Shown in pieces: positions 1 to 10,829 of a stretch of DNA of 64,000 nucleotides (the stretch's first letter is position 1; each line of letters starts with the position of its first letter). Origin of the DNA: Apostichopus japonicus. Its lineage: Eukaryota; Echinodermata; Holothuroidea; Aspidochirotida; Stichopodidae. The translations under genes were made by a program, and so were the position numbers. The DNA is taken from assembly GCF_037975245.1 (NCBI RefSeq), contig NC_092565.1, positions 18,145,999-18,209,998 on the forward strand, in the 5' to 3' direction. Under the pieces are notes generated by a model that was given only the letters and a program-made list of their open reading frames with translations, made no database searches and was not told the DNA's origin.

Positions 1-1440
1 ATCTGACATTAATAGATATTAATGCATGTCAAAATCTTATCAAGCGTTGCTCAATTACAGCATTAAGATAACGTTAGCCGATTTCTACAGGCCACAGTTC
101 GTTAATTCATTAGTGGGGGTGGTGCCTATTTTAGTGTATATTTTACAATGTAATACAAGCAAGTTTGTTTCAATTGAGATGGAGTGCAGTGCAATCTCCT
201 TAAACGATGTCGAAAGATGATGTTGCTCTTTAGATTACCCTGGAAATAATTCACTACTATAAATCGTTTTTGAGACCCGGTATATCATTCAGGACAAATT
301 ACCTCTTGGAATACACACGACACCGGCATCTTCAAAATGTACGCAGTTACCATGTCCTTGATGGTTGCAATCCACAAGGTACGTTTCGTTTCCATTGCAG
401 TTCACGTCATTTAGATGAATATTACCAATACCTGGTCCAAAGAAAGCGCCACCAGGTGCTTCCAAAGCGCCATCAAAACCAAGCTCACAGCAAACCACCA
501 GTGCATCGAGAATATCCCAGTCATCGTCACACACTGTACCCCACATTTCGTCGAGGAAAACTTCAACACGTCCTGAAGAATTACTTGGCCCATCCACAAG
601 TCTCGTGGAACCTTCGTCTAATTGATAGATAATTTTGCAAGCTTTAAAGCTTTAAGCACAATAAAACCTCATCAATTCAAATTCATCCGTTGCTACAAAA
701 AAAAAAAACTCTTTCCATATAATTAACACGTTGCGGTCTGCAATTTTAAGTAGGTTTTGTACCGTAGTTGAATCGAATGGTAGGTAGAAATACTATATGG
801 AGCAGGTTATGTGAACTAGACTTTCATTGGACTCCAATTGGCCAATGGAGCAGCTACAATGCCATACAAAATAAGTCGTTATGGTATAAAAATTGAATTT
901 GAATTTGAATCAAACCTGTTTACCATAACCTTTGCATGTCTATGTAATATCTGGGATTAATAAGGGGTGTGTGATAAAGGTTTTATATGATTTTAAACCC
1001 GGTTTCTTACATAACATTTTACTTAGCAATTACTTCATATTCGTTAAAGATCACAATAAGATGTGTTATTGTCGTATGTTGTTTCTTAATTCCTGAATTA
1101 TTTTGGCCTCTGTTTGTATTACTATACTTTAATTGTAGTATAGTGTTATTGTCCTTATTCAGTAGTGCTTACTGTACTATTCCTTTGTTAAACATTATCC
1201 AATTCAGTTGTATAGTAAACTAAGTATAAGCTGGATGTATCTGCATAACATATTGAAACCTTTAAAGGTTATTTCTAAATAAAACAAGGGGTATAGCTGT
1301 TCGGCATCTTTGCATTCTGACACTATACATCACCCAAGTTTATGAACCTGTTTATATTGAGAACAAAGCCGAAATAAACGCTGCAAGAACCTGTGGAACT
1401 GTAGGAATTGTGAATTAAAGTTCATTTTACTTACTATAAG
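1..1440. repeat. Segmental duplicate, copy 1 (SRCR-bearing)
   Basis: This segment is recognisably the same sequence as 24490-26174. Both begin with the same run of TTAATAGATATTAATGCAT and continue through an SRCR exon, its upstream intron and up to the 3' end of the next SRCR exon. Copy 2 carries about 350 bp more in the intron (25230-25590). The window starts inside copy 1, so its left limit is unknown. Apart from the SRCR exon at 303-617 the segment is intronic; the short ORFs at 26-220 and 987-1223 have no coding character. Confidence 0.85.
303..617 (-). CDS. SRCR domain exon, type A
   Basis: This single exon encodes one complete scavenger-receptor cysteine-rich domain of 105 codons, a secreted or extracellular ligand-binding fold. 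It is read on the minus strand after an ATTAG acceptor and ends before a GTAATT donor; both junctions are phase 1. Family landmarks are the start DEGSTRLVDG, then GRVEVF, WGTVCDDDWD, VVCCELGF, the NDVNCNGNE core and the end HFEDAGVVC. It has seven cysteines: the usual six plus one next to the second. It is the 3'-most SRCR exon visible in array 1. A damaged paralogue lies at 24782-25068. Whether later exons add a membrane anchor lies outside the window. Confidence 0.88.
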
Positions 1441-1755
1441 AGCTACATATTACACCAGCGTCCATAAAGTGGGAACAGACGTGGTCAGTCATGTAAGCAC
1501 AATCAAGAAGAAAGCTCTCAAAGCCCGAGCATTCAACATTATTTAAGTGTATTACACCATTTCTTTTGGCGAAGGAACCCGAATTAAGCAATACAAGAGC
1601 CCCTGGAAATCCGAGTTGACGACAAACAACATCAGCTTCAGTAATGTCCCACAAATCGTCACAAACTGTGCCCCATTCACCATTCAAGAAAATCTCCACT
1701 CTTCCCGCTGTAGCATTCCCGTTTTCAAGACGAAGTTGTCCTTCATAGTACGAAT
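1435..1755 (-). CDS. SRCR domain exon, type B
   Basis: A complete 321-bp SRCR exon bounded by a CCTTCAG acceptor and a perfect GTAAGT donor, phase 1 at both ends. The first half (to [11 protein letters not shown]) is nearly identical to the type C exons upstream. The second half is clearly different: GALVLLNSGSF, an NNVECSG core and a DHVCSHFMDAGVICSS end. Such a mosaic could reflect gene conversion of the 5' half or relaxed divergence of the 3' half. Six cysteines are present. It contains one N-A-T glycosylation sequon. The paralogue in array 2 is split by a transposon (26174-28892). Confidence 0.88.
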
Positions 1756-2017
1756 CTGAAGGAATAGTCACAAATAGCATTTAGTTGACGACACATGAAT
1801 CTTAACAGAAAGTGTCCTCCATAATAAAATAACTTTTCTCTGTATATTGTGAGGGAAAGAATTTTACATAAAAGTTATAGTAGTGGTAGTACTACTACAA
1901 TAACAAATTAATTTACACTAAACATTTTACGAGAACTACTTTTAATGAATAAAAAGGGGTTTCTCATCATGAAATCAACAGCTGATAGAATTCTTTCTTT
2001 ACATTTATTTCACTAAC

Positions 2018-2338
2018 CGCTAAGAGCACAGCTGACGCCAGCGTCCTCGTTGTGCCCACAGTTGTGGTCAGTCGTGTGAGGACAATCAAGTAGAGACCTT
2101 TCAGAACCTGAACATTCAACGTCGTCTAAGTGTATCAATCCTGTTCCTTCTGAGAAGAAGGCGACACTAAGCGCACCAAGAGCTCTCCCATATCCCAATT
2201 GACGACAAACGACATCAGCATCAATAATGTCCCACAAATCGTCACATACTGTGCCCCATTCACCATTCAAGAACATCTCCACTCTTCCCGCTGTAGCATT
2301 CCCGTTTTCAAGACGAAGTTGTCCTTCATAGTACGAAT
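2018..2338 (-). CDS. SRCR domain exon, type C, unit 1
   Basis: This is the 3'-most unit of the array. The minus-strand exon starts after CCTTCAG and ends before GTTAGT, phase 1 at both ends, giving 107 codons. Motifs in order are [10 protein letters not shown], an N-A-T sequon, [26 protein letters not shown], the [10 protein letters not shown] core, [12 protein letters not shown] and HNEDAGVSC. There are six cysteines at the positions shared by all SRCR domains (group A-like set), yet the domain sits in a single exon, an arrangement usual for group B. The likely role is extracellular recognition of microbial or self ligands; the actual ligand cannot be read from the sequence. Confidence 0.92.
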
Positions 2339-2600
2339 CTGAAGGAATAGTCACAAATAACATTTAGTTGACGACACAAGAATCTTAACAGAAAGTGTCC
2401 TCCATAATAAAATAACTTTTCTCTGTATATTGTGAGGGAAAGAATTTTACATAAAAGTTACAGTAGTTGTAGTACTACTACAATAACAAATTAATTTACA
2501 CTAAACATTTTACGAGAACTACTTTTAATGAATAAAAAGGGGTTTCTCATCATGAAATCAACAGCTGATAGAATTCATTCTTTACATTTATTTCACTAAC

Positions 2601-2921
2601 CGTTAAGAGCACAGCTGACGCCAGCGTCCTCGTTGTGCCCACAGTTGTGGTCAGTCGTGTGAGGACAATCAAGTAGAGACCTTTCAGAGCCTGAACATTC
2701 AACGTCGTCTAAGTGTATCAATCCTGTTCCTTCTGAGAAGAAGGCGACACTAAGCGCACCAAGAGCTCTCCCATATCCCAATTGACGACAAACGACATCA
2801 GCATCAATAATGTCCCACAAATCGTCACAAACTGTGCCCCATTCACCATTCAAGAAAATCTCCACTCTTCCCGCTGTAGCATTCCCGTTTTCAAGACGAA
2901 GTTGTCCTTCATAGTACGAAT
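2601..2921 (-). CDS. SRCR domain exon, type C, unit 2
   Basis: Same architecture and splice signals as the neighbouring unit. Its protein differs from unit 1 only by isoleucine for methionine in GRVEIF and by asparagine for serine in the last residues. Its protein sequence is identical to that of unit 3, with only a few silent nucleotide differences, so these two are among the youngest duplicates. Confidence 0.92.
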
Positions 2922-3183
2922 CTGAAGGAATAGTCACAAATAACATTTAGTTGACGACACAAGAATCTTAACAGAAAGTGTCCTCCATAATAAAATAACT
3001 TTTCTCTGTATATTGTGAGGGAAAGAATTTTACATAAAAGTTACAGTAGTTGTAGTACTACTACAATAACAAATTAATTTACACTAAACATTTTACGAGA
3101 ACTACTTTTAATGAATAAAAAGGAGTTTCTCATCATGAAATCAACAGCTGATAGAATTCATTCTTTACATTTATTTCACTAAC

Positions 3184-3504
3184 CGTTAAGAGCACAGCTG
3201 ACACCAGCGTCCTCGTTGTGCCCACAGTTGTGGTCAGTCGTGTGAGGACAATCAAGTAGAGACCTTTCAGAGCCTGAACATTCAACGTCGTCTAAGTGTA
3301 TCAATCCTGTTCCTTCTGAGAAGAAGGCGACACTAAGCGCACCAAGAGCTCTCCCATATCCCAATTGACGACAAACGACATCAGCATCAATAATGTCCCA
3401 CAAATCGTCACAAACTGTGCCCCATTCACCATTCAAGAAAATCTCCACTCTTCCCGCTGTAGCATTCCCGTTTTCAAGGCGAAGTTGTCCTTCATAGTAC
3501 GAAT
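3184..3504 (-). CDS. SRCR domain exon, type C, unit 3
   Basis: The encoded domain is residue-for-residue the same as unit 2 (2601-2921). Acceptor CCTTCAG and donor GTTAGT are intact. The near-identity extends into the flanking introns, which supports recent duplication or ongoing conversion rather than protein-level selection alone. Confidence 0.92.
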
Positions 3505-3767
3505 CTGAAGGAATAGTCACAAATAACATTTAGTTGACGACACAAGAACCTTAACAGAAAGTGTCCTCCATAATAAAATAACTTTTCTCTGTATATTGTG
3601 AGGGAAAGAATTTTACATAAAAGTTACAGTAGTTGTAGTACTACTACAATAACAATATTAATTTACACTAAACATTTTACGAGAACTACTTTTAATGAAT
3701 AAAAAAGGGTTTCTCATCATGAAATCAACAGCTGGTAGAATTCATTCTTTACATTTATTTCACTAAC

Positions 3768-4088
3768 CGTTAAGAGCACAGCTGACACCAGCGTCCTCGT
3801 TGTGCCCACAGTTGTGGTCAGTCGTGTGAGGACAATCAAGTAGAGACCTTTCAGAACCTGAACATTCAACGTCGTCTAAGTGTATCAATCCTGTTCCTTC
3901 TGAGAAGAAGGCGACACTAAGCGCACCAAGAGCTCTCCCATATCCCAATTGACGACAAACGACATCAGCATCAATAATGTCCCACAAATCGTCACAAACT
4001 GTGCCCCATTCACCATTCAAGAACATCTCCACTCTTCCCGCTGTAGCATTCCCGTCTTCAAGACGAAGTTGTCCTTCATAGTTCGAAA
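3768..4088 (-). CDS. SRCR domain exon, type C, unit 4
   Basis: An intact phase 1-1 SRCR exon. The start differs from units 1-3: the acceptor is CTTTCAG and the first residues read as VSNYEG rather than DSYYEG. It has EDGN instead of ENGN, and GRVEMF. The upstream intron belongs to the second intron version of the array, with a run of A residues near 4147-4154. Units 4 and 5 form a closely matching pair. Confidence 0.92.
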
Positions 4089-4358
4089 CTGAAAGAATAG
4101 TCACAAATAACATTTAGTTGACCAAACATGAAAAGTTAATCTATAAAAAAAAGAGTCCTCCGTTACAAAAAATACTTTGCTCTATATATTGTGAGTGAAA
4201 ATGTATTTACGTAAAAGTTACAGTAGTAGCACTACTACTATAACAATTGTAATTTGCACCAAACATTTTACGAGAACTACTTTTAATGAATAAAAAAGGG
4301 TTTCTCATCATGAAATCAACAGCTGGTAGAATTCATTCTTTACATTTATTTCACTAAC

Positions 4359-4679
4359 CGTTAAGAGCACAGCTGACACCAGCGTCCTCGTTGTGCCCAC
4401 AGTTGTGGTCAGTCGTGTGAGGACAATCAAGTAAAGAACTTTCAGAACCTGAACATTCAACGTCGTCTAAGTGTATCAATCCTGTTCCTTCTGAGAAGAA
4501 GGCGACACTAAGCGCACCAAGAGCTCTCCCATATCCCAATTGACGACAAACGACATCAGCATCAATAATGTCCCACAAATCGTCACAAACTGTGCCCCAT
4601 TCACCATTCAAGAACATCTCCACTCTTCCCGCTGTAGCATTCCCGTCTTCAAGACGAAGTTGTCCTTCATAGTTCGAAA
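4359..4679 (-). CDS. SRCR domain exon, type C, unit 5
   Basis: Nearly identical to unit 4, including the VSNYEG start and CTTTCAG acceptor. The clear change is serine for arginine just after the core (GSESS rather than GSERS). Splice sites and the six-cysteine pattern are intact. Confidence 0.92.
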
Positions 4680-4949
4680 CTGAAAGAATAGTCACAAATA
4701 ACATTTAGTTGACCAAACATGAAAAGTTAATCTATAAAAAAAAGAGTCCTCCGTTACAAAAAATACTTTGCTCTATATATTGTGAGTAAAAATGTATTTA
4801 CGTAAAAGTTACAGTAGTAGCACTACTACTATAACAATTGTAATTTGCACCAAACATATTACGAGAACTACTGTTAATGAATAAAAAGGATAATCTCATC
4901 ATGAAATCAGCAGCTGATAGAATTCATTCTTTTCATTTATTTCACTAAC

Positions 4950-5270
4950 CGTCAAAAGCACAGCTGACACCAGCGTCCTCGTTGTGCCCACAGTTGTGTT
5001 CAGTCGTGTGAGGACAATCAAGTAGAGAACTTTCAGAACCTGAACATTCAACGTCGTCTAAGTGTATCAATCCTGTTCCTTCTGAGAAGAAGGCGACACT
5101 AAGCGCACCAAGAGCTTTTCCATATCCCAATTGACGACAAACGACATCAGCATCAATAATGTCCCACAAATCGTCACAAACTGTGCCCCATTCACCATTC
5201 AAGAAAATCTCCACTCTTCCCGCTGTAGCATTCCCGTCTTCAAGACGAAGTTGTCCTTCATAGTACGAAT
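4950..5270 (-). CDS. SRCR domain exon, type C, unit 6
   Basis: Intact SRCR exon with the DSYYEG start and CCTTCAG acceptor. Distinguishing residues are GYGKAL, GSESS, TTEHNC and an AFD end. It shares features with unit 5 on one side (GSESS) and unit 7 on the other (GKAL), the gradient expected when units arise by unequal exchange between neighbours. Confidence 0.92.
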
Positions 5271-5538
5271 CTGAAGGAATAGTCACAAATAATATTTAGT
5301 TGACCAAACATGAAAAGTTAATCTAAACAGAAAGAGTCCTCGGTTATAAACATACTTTTCTCTGTATATTGTGAGTGAAAGTGTTTTTACATAAAAGTTA
5401 CAGTAGTAGCACTACTACAATAACAATAGTCATTTACACTAAACATTTTGCGACAGCTACTCTTCATGTATAAAAAGGGTATTCTCATCATAAAATCAAC
5501 AGCTGATAGAATGCATTCTTTACATTTATTTCACTAAC

Positions 5539-5859
5539 CGTCAAGAACACAGCTGACGCCAGCGTCCTCGTTGTGCCCACAGTTGTGGTCAGTCGTGTGA
5601 GCACAATCAAGTAGAGACCTTTCAGAGCCTGAACACTCAACGTCGTCTAAGTGTATCAATCCTGCTCCTTCTGAGAAGAAGGCGACACTAAGCGCACCAA
5701 GAGCTTTTCCAAATCCGAGTTGACGACAAACGACTTCAGCATCAGATATGTCCCACAGATCGTCACAAACTGTGCCCCATTCACCATTCAAGAAAATCTC
5801 CACTCTTCCCGCTGTAGCATTTCCGTCACCAAGACGAAGTTGTCCTTCATAGTACGAAT
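5539..5859 (-). CDS. SRCR domain exon, type C, unit 7 (5'-most intact)
   Basis: This unit is the first in transcription order and the most divergent of the seven. It has [24 protein letters not shown] and [17 protein letters not shown] is shared with the exons at 37-38 kb, so this unit resembles the array 2 lineage more than its neighbours do. Splice sites are intact and phase 1-1. No signal-peptide exon was recognised upstream, so the start of the gene is not identified. Confidence 0.9.
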
Positions 5860-5979
5860 CTGAAGGAATAGTCAAATAATATTTAGTTGACCAAACATGA
5901 AAAATAAACCCACGTAGATAGTCTTCCAACATAAAATAACTTGTGTCTATTTTTACAATTTTACATTTAATTAACTAAC

Positions 5980-6006
5980 CGTCAAAAGTACAGTTGACGC
6001 CGGTGT
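5980..6006 (-). pseudogene. Remnant of an eighth SRCR unit (3' end only)
   Basis: Just upstream of unit 7 the sequence repeats the last bases of an SRCR exon and its GTTAGT donor (about 27 exon bases), then breaks off into unrelated sequence at about 6007. This marks the edge of the tandem array and suggests that a further unit was lost by deletion or was never completed. Confidence 0.75.
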
Positions 6007-7477
6007 AGTAGTACAAACTGTCTTATGTCTCCCCTGATTCAGTACATACTGTCCTAGTCTCCGCTAGGACAATTTATACTGGATTTACTAGTACATTTAG
6101 TCTCCCGGTCTATTTTACAAGGCAGTTTGGTACATGTCTCCCCGGACAACGAATGCTATGATTAACGGAACGGGGACATTATTTGACGGCCGTTTATTTC
6201 GTTACAAATTATGTCAACTCCCCCCCCCCCCACCTCCCCCCGAACACAATGTCCGCTAGCAGATACGATAAAGTAGTAAAACATTAATCAGTATTGGACT
6301 CTGGAATTATCCGTATTATTAGCAATATTTGTCGAAATTCGGCTTCCGTATATGAGCAGTAAGTCGATCGATCGTGCCGTGTGACAACTAAAAGTGGTAA
6401 AGTTGGCAGAAAACGTAAGACAAATTGCTTATTTTCTAAGCGATAAGAGCTATCCAAGTGGTTTTACAATGAAACCCAGAAAAGGATCTTACGGAGACAA
6501 AGTCAGTCTTTCAGACTGGCTGAAAATGGAACTCTAACCTAACATGATGGAAGAAAAGTTTTGCAATGTTGGGCTTTTCAACGAGGCAGCTCATAGTGGC
6601 GTCGGAGGTAATGTCTGTAACTTACAGTATGTGATACACACTATGCCTGTGGTTAGCCCAGGCCGTTTTGTAGGAAAGATGATTTTTGTCATAATCTTAC
6701 TAAGGCCTATGTAAGTTAACACGTAGAAAGGCTTATCCTCTATTTGCACAGTAATGTTTACATTTACGGAAAGTTATTTATACATTGCATTGCATATTGC
6801 TTTTTTATGCTTTCGTCAACCTTCACACCTGCTTAGTCTTAATGGCCTAGTTAAATTTCTGGACACGAAACAGCTCTAGCCTATAGTATAGGGTTAACAA
6901 GCCTAGAAATAAAATGGGTTTTTTTTCGTTTCGTTTCATTCTGCGTCGCTTATATAACTCTGTTCTGGCCTATAATTAAATTTATATCATATTTTGGTAA
7001 TTCACCCAGAGCACTCTGAATTGTGTAATAAAACATGATGTCAAATGGTGAACAGCCCTTAATGGCTATTCGCCATTGGACATCATGTACATTATAATCA
7101 GTTGTGTGCTTAAGCCTAGTTTGGTTTCGTTTTGTATACTCAATTGTCATAACACATATCATAAATGTCCACCTTTTATGACTCCACCCATCATAGAAGT
7201 TATAACAAGCATAACAAAATCATATCACTAAAGCTTACAGAGATAGTTTTGGCTGCATACATTTGACAATATAAAAATACAATTAATGGACTATAGCCTA
7301 CTGCTATAGGAAAGTGGTACTTAACACTGAATGTAACACATTCAGATTCATTGTGGTTGGTAAGATATCGAGGGCCTGATAGTACTTCTTTTAGGTGTGT
7401 CATTTTCTCTACATGCCAACCTCACTGCGGAAAAAAGCTTTATAAACAAATATAGACCAAAATAGTGGCCATGCAGT
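6007..7477. other. Non-coding stretch
   Basis: No gene is supported here. The stretch holds a C-rich run near 6222-6240 and AT-rich sequence. The 60-70 codon ORFs around 6950-7400 lack splice context or family motifs. Confidence 0.6.
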
Positions 7478-7870
7478 ATGAACAATAATGGGAATATATC
7501 ATTTTCAAACACTGATATAGATTTAATTACAGTGGCACTACAGCTAAAGCTAGGAATTCTGCAGCCCATTTGGGGGGGGGGGGGGAGGGAGAAGCATGAT
7601 ATATCCTTGATCATGAATTTTCTTATCTCTTTGAAGAAGCTTATCTTGGCAGAGATAAAACTAGACAAAAAATTAATGTCTATATTCTATTGGAAAACTA
7701 TCAACGTGGATGTAACAAGGTATGTTCAACGTTGCAAGATGTGCCAGGAGGTCAAAGCGTCATTGTCCTGTCCAAGAACAAGTCTCCATAGCATTCCTGT
7801 AACTGGATCATGGAAACAGGTAAAATATCCAGCTGTTCAAGTTGTACAGGTTATCCACAAAATGCAGTAA
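7478..7870 (+). pseudogene. Retroelement integrase zinc-binding fragment
   Basis: A 130-residue reading frame contains, at about residues 65-110, the sequence IFYWKTINVDVTRYVQRCKMCQ followed about 15 residues later by LHSIPVTGSWKQV. The F-Y-W, DV..YV..C..CQ and LH-I-V-W pattern is the C-terminal half of the H2C2 zinc finger and the linker to the catalytic core in Gypsy-type and GIN1/Ginger-like integrases. The histidine half is degraded, a run of G breaks the upstream region, and nothing of the catalytic core follows. It is an isolated remnant, not an active gene. Confidence 0.6.
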
Positions 7871-8380
7871 AGTTCAAGTTTAGTTAAGTCACTCTGTCTG
7901 GAAAAATTAAATATTTACAAGTTTATAGGTAGTCTGTATAGCCGTAAATTCTGGCCACTATAATTGATAGACGTTTTCATAAAGTACTTTCCTGGAGGTC
8001 TTAACCCTTCAAATTGTGCTCAGACATTCTCAATGAGCAACCACGATGATTGAGTGTTCCAATGAGGTCCCTTTCCTCCAGGGTGGTAATACAAATAGTT
8101 TAAGAATTTTGAATATCTGGCATATTAAGAGCCAATACAGCATACCTTTAAGCCACACTTTGACTTACAACTGCAGAGCAACCACTAATATGGACGTATA
8201 GTTGTAATTTGAAAAAAAATTGGTACTACCTTTCTGGTAAGTGGTTTAAGCGATTGTCAATATGGTACAGTATAGTTCATGTTACATTTTCATGTATGGA
8301 AGGTAAAAACCAGAATGCAAAAATGCATTGTGGATTTCGATGATGTAACATGAGCAGTTTTCTTCATGAATCTGACGTAA
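7871..8380. other. Non-coding stretch
   Basis: AT-rich sequence with no supported gene, running into the tandem repeat that starts near 8390. Confidence 0.5.
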
Positions 8381-8389
8381 TGTATAGTA

Positions 8390-8870
8390 AGGGTGTACAT
8401 GTTTACAAGGGTTTAAAGATTTGACCTCTGATGACCCTAAATGACCTTTGACCTCTACCAAACACAATATGCTTCTTTAACTCAATATGGTACTTCTACA
8501 AACTAAATTAAAGGTCGGCCCAAGCTTCCAGTATTGACATATCGTGATTACAAGGTTTTTCAAAATTTGACCCCTGGTGACCCCAAATGACCTTTGCACT
8601 CCACCAAAAACAATAGGCTTCATTTACAGAATGTGGTACTCCTATACATCAAATATGAGGTTTGCAAATGATTCCCTCCTGAGATATCTTGTTTACAAGG
8701 TTTCACAATTTGACCCCTGGTGACCCCAAATGACCTTTGACCTCCACAAAAATAATAAGCTTATTGTACTAACGGTGGTACTTCTACACATCGCGATCCC
8801 TTCTTGAGATATTGTGTTTACAAGGTGTTTCAAAATTTGACACAGCATGGTCAACACTACTGTGTTTGAG
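8390..8870. repeat. About 150-bp tandem repeat rich in TGACCTTTGACC
   Basis: Three to four degenerate copies share the order: GTTTACAAGG, TTTGACCCCTGGTGACCCC, AAATGACCTTTGACCTC, CACCAAAAACAATA, and a block about TACTTCTACACATC. A further copy lies at about 10430-10565 and related sentences at 9960-10370. It appears to be a dispersed minisatellite-type repeat. Perfect direct repeats of AGGTCA with 1-bp spacing (minus strand) occur at 8442-8454 and 8731-8743. Confidence 0.8.
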
Positions 8871-10429
8871 TTTAACTATTTCCATATAGGTATAAAGCAT
8901 ACAGAAAGGTGAAGGTCATGAAGGTATAGGTGAGAACTGAGAAGTGTACTGTAAATCTTTGCAGGTGTAGTCCCCATTAACAAGTATATCTGCAAGTAGT
9001 TTCGGTTACTATATATACTTGCAAAGGTTCCACCTCTGGTTCTTACCCGCATTTGATACACAGCTTTTAACAATTAAGTGGAACATAGCTAGACAATGCC
9101 TGTACCTGTTTTTACTGAAGCAGACGCAGTTTATTTTGTTCAAACAAATGATGAGTAAATAATTAAGGCCACATTCCACAGTTAGATATCACCTATTGTA
9201 TATTGAAGTTCAAAAAAAGTGTTAAACAGTTTTATATTGTAACCACAGGGAACATTCAGTTCGCCTTTTCTTTGGCAAACTGAGGCATTTTATAAGTTTC
9301 TATATGCAATGATCTATAATAGTACAATTTACTATAATTGTGAGCTAGCATTATTTTGTTTTTGCATTTGGGTCATACAGAGGGTGTTTTCAACCCCAAT
9401 GGACCCTGATTTAAGTTTGATTGGCATTAAACAGTCAGACATTGCATACATAAAACTTCTTGTGAATCCTAACTTACTCAAATTTGATAAATGCCTGATA
9501 TTTAATTAATTTAATATATCGCAAATGTTATATTGGCTCGTATGGTTAAAACTTTTCAGTTTTGTAGTAAACTGTGTGATATACGCAAAATATGACATGC
9601 AAGCTCCAATAAAAAAAAAAGTTGAGCCAGTACGCCCACACACATGTAGGTGTCATAATAAAAGATCATCCAATTAACTAAATGCCTGAGCATAGTTCAG
9701 TTTTACACTAATAGTCTACCCTCAATCAACATGGTGAATGTTTATTATTTTTGTAGTGGAGCTTAAACATAAACCTAACTTAAACATAAACATAAACCAT
9801 AAACCTAGAAGGTATCAAAACCAACCTTTGGCCCCTCATAACTTGAGAACTGGGTGTCCGATTGAAGCCGGAGTTGGTTTCCTCTACATAGCACAAAGAG
9901 CTATATCATATATCAAAATATTGACAAACTTTGTTTGTTTTGCCCCGTTTCTCCTAAAATGAGCATATTTTTGAAGATTTGACCTTTGACCTAGAGATTC
10001 CAAAAAGCAACATGACAAGTCTGTACGACTATCCTAAGGGTACTTATTAAAAAACCAAAAAAAAAATAACCTCTGATAACTTCGAATCCCATGGACAATT
10101 TTGATCGGAAAGTACCCTTTGAGATCCGATATGGTCACGAAAATTCAAATAACTAAAAAACTAGTAAAGGTCACCGGAGGTCAACCTGAGATCAAAGGTC
10201 ACCTAGATTGGGGTCCACTTACAATAGTGTAACTCCCAACCTTGACAGACATTTTGTTCTCAAGTTATTGCAAAAATACTAGTTTTTGACCCCTGATTGA
10301 CCTTTGTTGACCTTGGATCACATGGCCGTTATGTTTGGAAACGATCCCTTACCCCATTCACAACTACTCCCAAAATATCAACCATGTCGGACCCCGTCAA
10401 TGTGAGTTATTGCTTGTTGTAATATTTTG
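8871..10429. other. Non-coding, partly repeat-derived
   Basis: There is no supported gene. The 9738-9830 stretch is a degenerate run of AAACATAAACC. From about 9825 to 10370 the sequence is again rich in TGACC/GGTCA motifs, including a perfect TGACCTTTGACCT at 9980-9992, and seems to be related to the repeat at 8390-8870. Confidence 0.55.
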
Positions 10430-10565
10430 GTTTTTGGCCTCTGACCTTTGGTGACCTACACAGGCACCAGAAACAATAGGGTTCATCTATTCAATGTGGT
10501 TCTCATATACACCAAGTATTGGATTGGTCCAAGCTTCCCATCTTGAGATATCGTGTTTACAAGCG
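10430..10565. repeat. Further copy of the TGACC-rich repeat
   Basis: This copy shares GGTGACC, CACCAGAAACAATAGGGTTCAT, TGGTTCTCATATACACCAAGTATT and GAGATATCGTGTTTACAAG with the tandem copies at 8390-8870. It ends at a short CA microsatellite (10571-10586). Confidence 0.7.
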
Positions 10566-10759
10566 AGGCGTCACACACACACACATGTTTGTATTACATT
10601 CCAACCGAGGACCCCATTGTATTTTCCATTGTTAAAATCCATGTACCCTAACCTTAACAATACCCCATACAATTGAATTCTTCCGAGGACGTGGTGATTC
10701 TTTAGAAATCACAACTGAGGACCTGGAATTCTTTTGTTCAAGTCCTTGGTCAGATAGAA

Positions 10760-10825
10760 AACAAACGCACACACATGCACCCACACACACACACATACGC
10801 ACGCACCCCCCCCCCCCCATACACA
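10760..10825. repeat. CA/CG-rich microsatellite and poly-C
   Basis: Interrupted (CA)n with ACGC variants is followed by a C run (about 10806-10818). The antisense cysteine/valine-rich ORFs here are translations of the repeat. Confidence 0.85.
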
Positions 10826-10829
10826 AACA

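Larger units (their letters stand above)
1760..5940 (-). repeat. Tandem array of exon+intron SRCR units
   Basis: Seven units of 583-591 bp follow one another, each a 321-bp type C SRCR exon plus an intron of about 262-270 bp. Donor starts fall at 2018, 2601, 3184, 3768, 4359, 4950 and 5539, giving spacings of 583, 583, 584, 591, 591 and 589. Introns are as conserved as exons; only scattered substitutions separate neighbours. Units near 2.0-3.5 kb share one intron version and those near 3.8-4.7 kb another. This pattern points to recent unequal crossing-over or gene conversion. Each intron also carries a short hairpin of GTAGTAG/CTACTAC type. Confidence 0.93.

Noticed and set aside
270-632. 120-codon plus-strand ORF
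   Set aside because: It is antisense to the SRCR exon at 303-617, whose splice sites and family motifs decide the strand.
5534-5932. N-terminal extension of the SRCR unit 7 frame as a signal peptide
   Set aside because: The extension crosses the CCTTCAG acceptor shared with all other units and is intron sequence; its hydrophobicity is not signal-like.
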